The notes under the pieces: model-generated
Database searches by the model: none
Told to the model about the DNA's origin: nothing
What the model saw: only the letters and a program-made list of their open reading frames with translations
In this document: one piece after another, positions 34,838 to 42,896 of the stretch
How positions within the stretch are numbered: the first letter of the stretch is position 1
Layout: the number at the start of each line of letters is the position of its first letter
NCBI RefSeq assembly: GCF_001443045.1
Contig: NZ_LKPJ01000002.1
Span: forward strand, 333,121-397,120
From: Burkholderia ambifaria
GTDB lineage: Bacteria > Pseudomonadota > Gammaproteobacteria > Burkholderiales > Burkholderiaceae
DNA: 64,000 nt
Direction: 5' to 3'
Program-made: the position numbers and the translations under genes

Positions 34838-35485
34838 TCAGACAGGCAATTTTTGCGTGCGCACACGCAGCGCGCCGGAGGTCCTGACCGCATCGAAACC
34901 GGCGTCGAGCATCGCTTCCGCATCGCTCCACAGGTTGCCGCGCAGGCGATTGGTCCAGATCATCGATGCGAACACGCCTTCGAGCAACGACACGAGATAG
35001 ACGGCCGCGAGATGCACGTCGAGATCGGCGGCGATTTCGCCCGCCGTGATCGCGCGGCGCAGCAGCGCCTTCGTGATGCGCAGCGTCTGCAGCTCGAGCA
35101 GCGTCCGGCGCCGCAGCAGCGCGCCGTTCTCCTCGCTCTGCTCGCACTTCGTATAGAGAATCACGAGCACGCGCTGCATCGCGCCCGGCGCGCCGCATTG
35201 CTGCAGGTAGTGCGACGCCGCGCGGCGCAGTGTGGCGAATGCGGGCAGGCTGTCGAGCGCGTCGAAGCCTTCCGACGTCCGCGCGAACGCGCGGTCGCAC
35301 ATCGCGAGACACACTTCCATCTTGTTGCGGTAGTGGCCGTACACGGCGCCCCGCGACATCCCGGCGGCCTCGGCGAGGTCCGCCATCGCGGTTTGCGCGA
35401 CGCCTTTGTCGAGCAGTACGAGCTCGGCGGCATCGAGGATCCGGTGCTTGATGGCGAGCGATTCTTCCCGGGTCTTGCGGGCCAT
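34838..35485 (-). CDS. amrR: TetR-family repressor of the efflux operon (AmrR-like)
   Basis: 215 aa. The N-terminal HTH reads TREESLAIKHRILDAAELVLLDKGVAQTAMADLAEAAGMSRGAVYGHYRNKMEV, the AcrR/TtgR-type TetR pattern; the rest is a helical ligand-binding domain. It is divergent from amrA-amrB-oprA with a perfect palindrome between them, the usual arrangement for a local repressor of an RND pump. Loss of such repressors raises drug resistance in Burkholderia. The symbol rests on gene order and family. Confidence 0.85.
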   Translation of the reverse strand: MARKTREESLAIKHRILDAAELVLLDKGVAQTAMADLAEAAGMSRGAVYGHYRNKMEVCLAMCDRAFARTSEGFDALDSLPAFATLRRAASHYLQQCGAPGAMQRVLVILYTKCEQSEENGALLRRRTLLELQTLRITKALLRRAITAGEIAADLDVHLAAVYLVSLLEGVFASMIWTNRLRGNLWSDAEAMLDAGFDAVRTSGALRVRTQKLPV

Positions 35486-35559
35486 GTCGTGAATTTCCTT
35501 ACAGTTCGCTGTCGTTTTATTGAGACAGAGGGGCGGTCGAATGGCAACCGCATGTATTT

Positions 35560-35577
35560 AATCAGTCGTGACTGATT
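35560..35577. promoter_or_regulatory. AmrR-type operator overlapping the amrA promoter
   Basis: AATCAGTCGTGACTGATT is a perfect palindrome (8-bp arms, 2-bp centre). Its last base is the first base of a TATAAT -10 hexamer (35577-35582), so bound repressor would cover the core promoter of the pump operon. Confidence 0.8.
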
Positions 35578-35635
35578 ATAATCGGCCACCCTGAGCCGCC
35601 GCATTGTATCGGCGGCGAACGATCCGAGGTCTCAC

Positions 35636-36838
35636 ATGAATGACAAACGCTCCCTGTGGCGCCGCCTTCGGCTGGCGCCGTTCGCGCTCGCGGCCATGCT
35701 GGCCGTGGCCGGATGCGGAAAGGGCGAACGGGACAAGGCGCCGGAGGCCATGCAGAGCGCGACGGTCGTGACGGTGCGTCCGACGGCCGTGCCGATGACC
35801 GTCGAGCTGCCGGGCCGGCTCGATGCGTATCGGCAGGCGGAAGTGCGCGCGCGGGTCGCGGGCATCGTCACCGCGCGAACTTACGAGGAAGGCCAGGAAG
35901 TGAAGCAGGGCGCGGTGCTGTTCCGCATCGATCCCGCACCGCTGAAAGCTGCGCGCGACGCCGCGCAGGGTACGCTCGCGAAGGCGCAGGCCGCCGCGCT
36001 CGCGGCGAGCGACAAGCGCCGCCGTTACGACGACCTGGTGCGCGACCGCGCGGTGAGCGAGCGCGATCACACCGAGGCCGTCGCGGCCGACATGCAGGCG
36101 AAGGCCGACGTCGCTTCCGCGAAGGCCGAACTCGCACGCGTGCAACTGCAGCTCGACTATGCGACCGTCACCGCGCCGATTTCGGGCCGCGCACGGCGCG
36201 CGCTCGTCACCGAAGGCGCGCTCGTCGGTCAGGACCAGGCGACGCCGCTCACGACCGTCGAGCAGCTCGATCCGATCTACGTGAATTTCTCGCAGCCGGC
36301 GGCCGATGTCGACGCGCTGCGTCGCGCGGTGAAGAGCGGGCGCGCGACGGGTATCGCGCAGCACGATGTCGCGGTGACGCTGCTGCGCGCCGACGGCACC
36401 GCGTATCCGCTGAAGGGCAAGCTGCTGTTCAGCGATCTCGCGGTCGATCCGACCACCGATACCGTCGCGATGCGCGCGCTGTTCCCGAATCCCGAGCGCG
36501 AGTTGCTGCCGGGCGCGTATGTGCGGATCGCGCTCGACACGGCAGTCGACCAGCGCGCGATCCTCGTGCCGCGCGACGCGCTGTTGCGCACGGCCGACAG
36601 CACGTCGGTGCGCGTGGTCGGCGCGAACGGCAAGGTCAAGGACGTCGAGGTCACGGTCGGCCAGATGAGCGGCCATGGCTGGCGCATCACGCGCGGCCTC
36701 GCGGGCGGCGAGCGCGTGATCGTCGACAACGCCGCGCGGTTCGCGCCCGATACCGCCGTCAAGCCCGTCGAGAAGGCGCCGCCGTCGAAGACGGCGCCGG
36801 CAGCGGCTGCGACGCAGGCGGCCGCCCGTCAAACCTGA
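35636..36838 (+). CDS. amrA: RND efflux pump periplasmic adaptor, AmrA-like
   Basis: 400 aa lipoprotein (lipobox LAVAGC, Cys about residue 24). It shows the membrane-fusion-protein order: beta-barrel/lipoyl halves around a coiled coil (LDAYRQAEVRARVAGIVTARTYEEGQEVKQGAVLFRIDPAPLKAARDAAQGTLAKAQA). It bridges AmrB and OprA across the periplasm. First gene of amrA-amrB-oprA; amrB starts 19 bp after its stop. The Lys/Ala/Pro-rich tail is probably disordered. Confidence 0.88.
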   Translation: MNDKRSLWRRLRLAPFALAAMLAVAGCGKGERDKAPEAMQSATVVTVRPTAVPMTVELPGRLDAYRQAEVRARVAGIVTARTYEEGQEVKQGAVLFRIDPAPLKAARDAAQGTLAKAQAAALAASDKRRRYDDLVRDRAVSERDHTEAVAADMQAKADVASAKAELARVQLQLDYATVTAPISGRARRALVTEGALVGQDQATPLTTVEQLDPIYVNFSQPAADVDALRRAVKSGRATGIAQHDVAVTLLRADGTAYPLKGKLLFSDLAVDPTTDTVAMRALFPNPERELLPGAYVRIALDTAVDQRAILVPRDALLRTADSTSVRVVGANGKVKDVEVTVGQMSGHGWRITRGLAGGERVIVDNAARFAPDTAVKPVEKAPPSKTAPAAAATQAAARQT

Positions 36839-36857
36839 CCGGTTCATACAGACCAAC

Positions 36858-39800
36858 ATGGCACGTTTCTTCATCGATCGCCCCGTCTTCGCGTGGGTGA
36901 TCTCACTCTTCATCATGCTGGGCGGCGCGTTTGCGATTCGCGCACTGCCCGTGGCGCAGTACCCGGACATTGCGCCGCCCGTCGTCAGCATCTATGCGAC
37001 GTATCCGGGGGCGTCCGCGCAGGTCGTCGAGGAATCGGTGACCGCGCTGATCGAGCGCGAGATGAACGGCGCACCGGGGCTCCTTTACACGTCCGCGACG
37101 AGCAGCGCCGGGATGGCGTCGCTGTACCTGACGTTCAAGCAGGGCGTGAACGCCGATCTCGCGGCCGTCGAAGTGCAGAACCGGCTGAAGGCGGTCGATG
37201 CGCGCCTGCCCGAACCGGTGCGGCGCAACGGCATCCAGGTCGAGAAGGCCGCCGACAACATCCAGCTCGTCGTGTCGCTGACGTCGGACGACGGCCGCAT
37301 GACCGACGTACAGCTCGGCGAATACGCGTCGGCGAACGTCGTGCAGGCGCTGCGCCGCGTCGACGGCGTCGGCCGGGTGCAGTTCTGGGGTGCCGAGTAT
37401 GCGATGCGGATCTGGCCCGACCCGGTGAAGATGGCCGGACACGGCCTCACCGCGTCGGACATCGCGACGGCCGTGCGCGCGCACAACGCGCGCGTGACGG
37501 TCGGCGACATCGGCCGCAGCGCGGTGCCGGACAGCGCGCCGATCGCGGCGACGGTGTTCGCCGATGCGCCGCTGAAGACGCCGGCCGATTTCGGCGCGAT
37601 CGCGCTGCGCACGCAGCCGGACGGCTCCGCGCTCTACCTGCGCGACGTCGCGCGCGTCGAATTCGGCGGCAACGACTACAACTATCCGTCGTACGTGAAC
37701 GGCAAGGTGGCGACCGGCATGGGCATCAAGCTCGCGCCGGGCTCGAACGCGGTGGCCACCGAGAAGCGCGTGCGCGCGGCGATGGACGAGTTGTCCGCGT
37801 ATTTCCCGCCGGGCGTGAAATACCAGATCCCGTACGAGACGTCGTCGTTCGTGCGCGTGTCGATGAACAAGGTGGTCACGACGCTGATCGAGGCCGGGGT
37901 GCTGGTGTTCCTCGTGATGTTCCTGTTCATGCAGAACCTGCGCGCGACGCTGATTCCGACGCTCGTCGTGCCGGTCGCGCTCGCGGGCACGTTCGGCGTG
38001 ATGTACGCAGCCGGCTTCTCGATCAACGTGCTGACGATGTTCGGGATGGTGCTCGCGATCGGCATCCTCGTCGACGATGCGATCGTCGTCGTCGAAAACG
38101 TCGAGCGGCTGATGGTCGAGGAGGGGCTCGGTCCTTACGAATCGACCGTCAAGGCGATGAAGCAGATCAGCGGCGCGATCGTCGGCATCACGGTCGTGCT
38201 GACGTCGGTGTTCGTGCCGATGGCGTTCTTCGGCGGCGCGGTGGGCAACATCTACCGGCAGTTCGCGCTGTCGCTCGCGGTGTCGATCGGCTTCTCGGCG
38301 TTTCTCGCGCTGTCGCTGACGCCCGCGCTGTGCGCGACGCTGCTCAAGCCGGTGTCCGGCGACCATCACGAGAAGCGCGGCTTTTTCGGCTGGTTCAACC
38401 GGTTCGTCGCGCGTTCGACGCAGCGTTATGCGACGCGCGTCGGCGCGATGCTGAAGAAGCCGCTGCGCTGGCTCGTCGTGTACGGCGCGCTGACCGCGGC
38501 CGCGGTGCTGATGCTCACGCAACTGCCGACCGCGTTCCTCCCCGACGAGGACCAGGGCAACTTCATGGTGATGGTGATCCGGCCGCAAGGCACGCCGCTC
38601 GCGGAAACGATGCAGAGCGTGCGCGAGGTCGAATCGTATATCCGCAAGGACGAGCCGGCCGCGTATACGTTCGCGCTCGGCGGCTTCAACCTGTACGGCG
38701 AAGGGCCGAACGGCGGGATGATCTTCGTCACGCTGAAGAACTGGAAGGAACGCAAGGCCGCGCGCGATCACGTGCAGGCGATCGTCGCGCGCATCAACGC
38801 GCGCTTCGCGGGCACGGCTAACACCACGGTGTTCGCGATGAACTCGCCGGCGCTGCCCGATCTCGGCTCGTCGAGCGGCTTCGACTTCCGGCTGCAGAAT
38901 CGCGGCGGGCTCGACTACGCGGCGTTCAGCGCCGCGCGCGAGCAACTGCTCGCGGCGGGCGGCAAGGACCCGGCGCTCACCGACCTGATGTTCGCCGGCA
39001 CGCAGGACGCGCCGCAGCTGAAGCTCGATATCGATCGCGCGAAGGCATCGGCGCTCGGCGTATCGATGGACGAGATCAACACGACGCTCGCGGTGATGTT
39101 CGGCTCCGACTATATCGGCGACTTCATGCACGGCACGCAGGTGCGCCGCGTGATCGTGCAGGCCGACGGGCTGCACCGGCTCGATCCGGACGACGTGAAG
39201 AAGCTGCGCGTGCGCAACGCGCGTGGCGAGATGGTGCCGCTCGCGGCGTTCGCGACGCTGCACTGGACGCTCGGACCGCCGCAGCTCACGCGCTACAACG
39301 GCTATCCGTCGTTCGCGATCAACGGCTCGGCCGCGCCCGGGCACAGCAGCGGCGACGCGATGGCCGCGATCGAGCGGGTCGCCGCGAAGCTGCCGGCCGG
39401 CATCGGCCACGCGTGGTCGGGGCAGTCGTTCGAGGAGCGGCTGTCGGGCGCGCAGGCACCGATGCTGTTCGCGCTGTCGGTGCTCGTCGTGTTCCTCGCG
39501 CTCGCGGCGCTGTACGAAAGCTGGTCGATTCCGTTCGCGGTGATGCTGGTCGTCCCGCTCGGCGTGATCGGCGCGGTGCTCGGCGTCACGCTGCGCGCGA
39601 TGCCGAACGATATCTATTTCAAGGTGGGGTTGATCGCGACGATCGGGTTGTCCGCGAAGAACGCGATCCTGATCGTCGAGGTCGCGAAGGATCTGGTCGC
39701 ACAGCGCATGTCGCTCGTCGACGCCGCGCTCGAGGCCGCGCGCCTGCGGTTGCGGCCGATCGTGATGACGTCGCTCGCGTTCGGCGTCGGCGTGCTGCCG

Positions 39801-39995
39801 CTTGCGTTCGCATCGGGCGCCGCGTCCGGCGCGCAGACGGCGATCGGCACCGGCGTGCTCGGCGGCGTGATCACGGCGACGGTGCTCGCGGTGTTCCTCG
39901 TCCCGCTGTTTTTCGTGATCGTCGGCCGCCTGTTCGACGTCGGCCCGCGCCGGCGCGGCGGGCCGCAGCCGACGACGATGGAGGGTTCGCATTGA
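36858..39995 (+). CDS. amrB: RND multidrug efflux transporter, AmrB-like
   Basis: 1045 aa, the normal HAE1-family length, 12 membrane helices. The proton-relay Asp pair is in GMVLAIGILVDDAIVVVENVERLM (TM4), and the start MARFFIDRPVFAWVISLFIMLGGAFAI is typical. The pump exports drugs from the periplasm or inner membrane by proton antiport; AmrAB-OprA of B. pseudomallei expels aminoglycosides and macrolides. The stop overlaps the oprA ATG (TGATG, 39993-39997). Confidence 0.93.
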   Translation: MARFFIDRPVFAWVISLFIMLGGAFAIRALPVAQYPDIAPPVVSIYATYPGASAQVVEESVTALIEREMNGAPGLLYTSATSSAGMASLYLTFKQGVNADLAAVEVQNRLKAVDARLPEPVRRNGIQVEKAADNIQLVVSLTSDDGRMTDVQLGEYASANVVQALRRVDGVGRVQFWGAEYAMRIWPDPVKMAGHGLTASDIATAVRAHNARVTVGDIGRSAVPDSAPIAATVFADAPLKTPADFGAIALRTQPDGSALYLRDVARVEFGGNDYNYPSYVNGKVATGMGIKLAPGSNAVATEKRVRAAMDELSAYFPPGVKYQIPYETSSFVRVSMNKVVTTLIEAGVLVFLVMFLFMQNLRATLIPTLVVPVALAGTFGVMYAAGFSINVLTMFGMVLAIGILVDDAIVVVENVERLMVEEGLGPYESTVKAMKQISGAIVGITVVLTSVFVPMAFFGGAVGNIYRQFALSLAVSIGFSAFLALSLTPALCATLLKPVSGDHHEKRGFFGWFNRFVARSTQRYATRVGAMLKKPLRWLVVYGALTAAAVLMLTQLPTAFLPDEDQGNFMVMVIRPQGTPLAETMQSVREVESYIRKDEPAAYTFALGGFNLYGEGPNGGMIFVTLKNWKERKAARDHVQAIVARINARFAGTANTTVFAMNSPALPDLGSSSGFDFRLQNRGGLDYAAFSAAREQLLAAGGKDPALTDLMFAGTQDAPQLKLDIDRAKASALGVSMDEINTTLAVMFGSDYIGDFMHGTQVRRVIVQADGLHRLDPDDVKKLRVRNARGEMVPLAAFATLHWTLGPPQLTRYNGYPSFAINGSAAPGHSSGDAMAAIERVAAKLPAGIGHAWSGQSFEERLSGAQAPMLFALSVLVVFLALAALYESWSIPFAVMLVVPLGVIGAVLGVTLRAMPNDIYFKVGLIATIGLSAKNAILIVEVAKDLVAQRMSLVDAALEAARLRLRPIVMTSLAFGVGVLPLAFASGAASGAQTAIGTGVLGGVITATVLAVFLVPLFFVIVGRLFDVGPRRRGGPQPTTMEGSH

Positions 39996-41452
39996 TGTTT
40001 GCGTTGAATGCACGCGCCGCATTGAGGGTTCAACTCGCGCTGGCCGCCGCGCTCGCGCTCGCGGGCTGCGCGTTCGCGCCGCGTTACGAGCGGCCGGCGG
40101 CGCCGGTGCCGGCCAGCTACGCGCCGGTCGACGGCAGCACGGCGTCGGCTGCCGAGCCGGCTGCGGTGCAAGACGCCGCGCTGCTCGACGACTGGCATGC
40201 GTATTTCACCGATCCGGCGCTGCAGGCATGGATCGACGCGGCGCTCGCGAACAATCGCGACCTGCGGATCGCGGCCGGCCGGCTCGACGAAGCGCGCGCG
40301 CTGTACGGCGTGCAGCGCGCGGACCTGATGCCGTCGGTCGACGCGAATCTCGGCTATGAACGCGCGCGCCAGTACGATCCGGTCGTGCGCCAAAGCGCGA
40401 TCAGCGGGCTGTATCGCGCGGGCGTCGGCATCAGCGCGTACGAACTCGACCTGTTCGGCCGCGTGCGCAGCCTGTCCGATGCGGCGCTCGCCGAATATTT
40501 CGCGACGGCCGATGCGCAGCGCACAGTGCGCATCGGCGTGATTGCCGAAGTCGCGGGGGCGTACGTGTCGGAGCGATCGTTGCGCGAGCAACTGGCGTTG
40601 GCCCAGCGCACGCTCGACGCGCGCGAGCGCATCGCCGCGCTCACGCAGCGCCGTTACGCGGCCGGCACGAGCGATGCGATCGAGCTGCGTTCGGCCGAGA
40701 TGCTGGTCGCGTCCGCGCGGGCGTCGCAGGCCGCGCTGCAGCGCCAGCATGCGCAAGCGGTGCGCGCGCTGCAACTGCTCGCCGGCGATTTCGCACGTAA
40801 CGTGCCCGCCGACGGCACCGCGCTCGACACGCTCGCGATCGCGCCGGTGGCGCCCGGCGCGCCGAGCGCGCTGCTCGAACGGCGGCCGGACATCCGGCAG
40901 GCCGAGTCGAGGCTGAAGGCCGCGAACGCGCAGATCGGCGCCGCGCGCGCGGCGTTCTTCCCGCGCATCGCGCTGACGACCGACTACGGCTCGGTCAGCG
41001 ACGCGTTCTCGAGCCTGTTCGCGGGCGGCACGAGCGTATGGACGTTCGCGCCGCGCATCACGCTGCCGATTTTTGCGGGCGGCCGCAATCGCGCGAATCT
41101 CGACGTCGCGAATGCGCGCAAGCACATCGCGGTCGCCGAGTACGAGAAGACCGTGCAGACCGCGTTCCGCGAGGTGGCCGACGCATTCGCCGCGCGCGAC
41201 TGGATCGACCGCCAGCTTGCCGCGCAGCAGGACGTCGACGCGGCCGACAGCGCGCGGCTGAAGCTCGCCGAGCGCCGCTATGCGGGCGGTGTCGCGACGT
41301 ATCTCGAACTGCTCGACGCGCAGCGCAGCACGTACGAATCCGGGCAGGAGCTGATCCGGCTCAAGGAGCTGAGGCTCGCGAACGCGATTGCGCTGTATCG
41401 CGCGCTCGGCGGCGGGTGGGCGCCGGCAGCGGCAGGGGAGGCTGCCGCGTGA
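39995..41452 (+). CDS. oprA: RND efflux outer-membrane channel lipoprotein, OprA/OprM-like
   Basis: 485 aa. The lipobox LALAGC follows an Ala-rich signal peptide; the TolC-like fold follows, with two OEP repeats (ISAYELDLFGRVRSLSDAALAEYFAT, and ERRPDIRQAESRLKAANAQIGAARAAFFP). It forms the outer-membrane exit duct for AmrAB. GGAGGG lies in the end of amrB, and the start codon overlaps the amrB stop, so translation is coupled. Confidence 0.92.
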   Translation: MFALNARAALRVQLALAAALALAGCAFAPRYERPAAPVPASYAPVDGSTASAAEPAAVQDAALLDDWHAYFTDPALQAWIDAALANNRDLRIAAGRLDEARALYGVQRADLMPSVDANLGYERARQYDPVVRQSAISGLYRAGVGISAYELDLFGRVRSLSDAALAEYFATADAQRTVRIGVIAEVAGAYVSERSLREQLALAQRTLDARERIAALTQRRYAAGTSDAIELRSAEMLVASARASQAALQRQHAQAVRALQLLAGDFARNVPADGTALDTLAIAPVAPGAPSALLERRPDIRQAESRLKAANAQIGAARAAFFPRIALTTDYGSVSDAFSSLFAGGTSVWTFAPRITLPIFAGGRNRANLDVANARKHIAVAEYEKTVQTAFREVADAFAARDWIDRQLAAQQDVDAADSARLKLAERRYAGGVATYLELLDAQRSTYESGQELIRLKELRLANAIALYRALGGGWAPAAAGEAAA

Positions 41453-42294
41453 TGTCGTGGCCGGGGTGGCGGCGCATTGCGATGCGCTGCCGCTGTCCCG
41501 GCGTGTATCGCTTCTGCCGTGATACCGTCAGCGTCGACGACGAGCGCATCCGCGCGCGCCGTCGCCCACGTCGTTTCTCCTGGCTGTCGAGCTGAACGGC
41601 CATCTTCAGATCGACCTGCATCCCGGCGACCGATCGCGTCGCCGCCCGGCCGCCGATCGTGCCGGACTTCATTCTTTTCGATTCCATCCAATGCGTTCGG
41701 GCGTGCGTGCGCAGTGCGCCGTATGCCTCGATGGCGCACGGCATTACGCGCGACTTTTAATCCGGAATTGACGCATCGATTAATTCGCGCATCATGAATA
41801 ATGCAGGGCAGACAAACTGCCGCGGTAAAACGTTTGTATGGCACGCAATCGTTTGCGAAGAAAATTCGAGGCGGCGAAAATCACTCGTTAATTTCCTGTC
41901 AGTTGAAAATCGCCAAATGTTTTCGTTGTGGTCGGACAACGATGGCGGGATTGGACAGAATTTTGTCATTTCAAAGTGGTTATCCATCAAAGCCTTGACC
42001 GGCAATGGGTAGCAAGGTCGGAGTATTGGCGACGGGAAAATGTCTTTATATTTCAAGCGATTCCGTGAAATGGGAAAGGATTGCGAAAGAAAAAGGTGGA
42101 TTGATAAACTCAGAGAAAGAGTGTGCTTGAAAATACGTAAATCCGACATTGTCATGCTCTATTTGACAATGATTTACAGAATTCTTTCATTCATATCTCG
42201 ATAATGCCGCCTCGTGACGGACGGGAGCCACCACACGCTGCCTTTTGTATCCGCCACGTCGTCCATTCCCTTTGCAATTCTCACGGAAAACGCC
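41453..42294. other. 842-bp intergenic spacer with an AT-rich core
   Basis: From about 41750 to 42200 the base composition drops far below the surroundings. I see no gene with convincing composition or ribosome site. TTGACA at 42163-42168 followed by TTCATT/TCATAT-like hexamers (42186-42196) may be the fimbrial promoter. An AT-rich leader before a fimbrial operon is typical of H-NS-silenced or horizontally acquired surface genes. Confidence 0.55.
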
Positions 42295-42807
42295 ATGAAA
42301 AAAACCCTCCTGACCGCTGTCGCACTCGCAGTCCTGTCCACCTCGGCCTTCGCAGACGGCACCGGCACGATCAACTTCACGGGCGAGATCGTCGCGGGCG
42401 CATGCGGCATCGATTCGGGCTCGGTCAACCAGACCGTGAACCTCGGCAAGGTGCCGACCCACACGTTCAAGCAGGCCGGCGACAAGTCCACGCCGACCAA
42501 CTTCGACATCAAGCTGACCGACTGCGACACCAGCATCGCGCAGAACGCGTACTTCACGTTTACCGGCACGTCGAGCGCGGGCCAGCCGAAGCTGCTCGCC
42601 ACGATCGGCTCGGCAACCAACGTCGGCATCCGCCTGCAGGCCGCATCGGGCGAATACCTCGACAACGGCGCAGAGCAGAAGGCGCCGACCGTGCTGCAAA
42701 ACGGCACGAACATCGCACGTTTCGCGGCCATGTACGAAGCCACGGCAGCCGGCGTGACGCCGGGTACCGCCGACGGCGTCGCGAACTTCACGGTCCGCTA
42801 CCAGTAA
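42295..42807 (+). CDS. Type 1-like fimbrial major subunit
   Basis: 170 aa with a Sec signal peptide ending AFA/DG. The mature protein starts GTGTINFTGEIVAGACGID, contains two cysteines 43 residues apart (GACGI and TDCDT) and ends NFTVRYQ, the beta-strand with penultimate Tyr that chaperones recognise. It is the shaft subunit of a chaperone-usher fimbria, exported by the usher encoded next. Order here is subunit, usher, chaperone, tip protein. Confidence 0.9.
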   Translation: MKKTLLTAVALAVLSTSAFADGTGTINFTGEIVAGACGIDSGSVNQTVNLGKVPTHTFKQAGDKSTPTNFDIKLTDCDTSIAQNAYFTFTGTSSAGQPKLLATIGSATNVGIRLQAASGEYLDNGAEQKAPTVLQNGTNIARFAAMYEATAAGVTPGTADGVANFTVRYQ

Positions 42808-42896
42808 GCGTCCGTACCGGGGAAGGGGTGCGCGCACCCTTTCTCCATCCTCGTTGCCTTCCCGCTTCTTCTTCCTCGGATTTCCGGTAGCGCCGC

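Noticed and set aside
36903..40022. Very long open frame on the minus strand opposite amrB (about 1000 codons)
   Set aside because: It lies fully opposite a clear RND pump gene. Its translation is Arg/His/Asp-rich without any domain, as expected for the antisense of high-GC codons.
41361..41744. 127-codon minus-strand frame overlapping the end of oprA
   Set aside because: It overlaps a solid gene, is very Arg-rich and shows no domain. It could be a decayed gene but I cannot support that.
41757..42155. 132-codon minus-strand frame in the AT-rich spacer
   Set aside because: It has no ribosome site, odd composition and no recognisable domain; the low GC of the spacer alone explains it.
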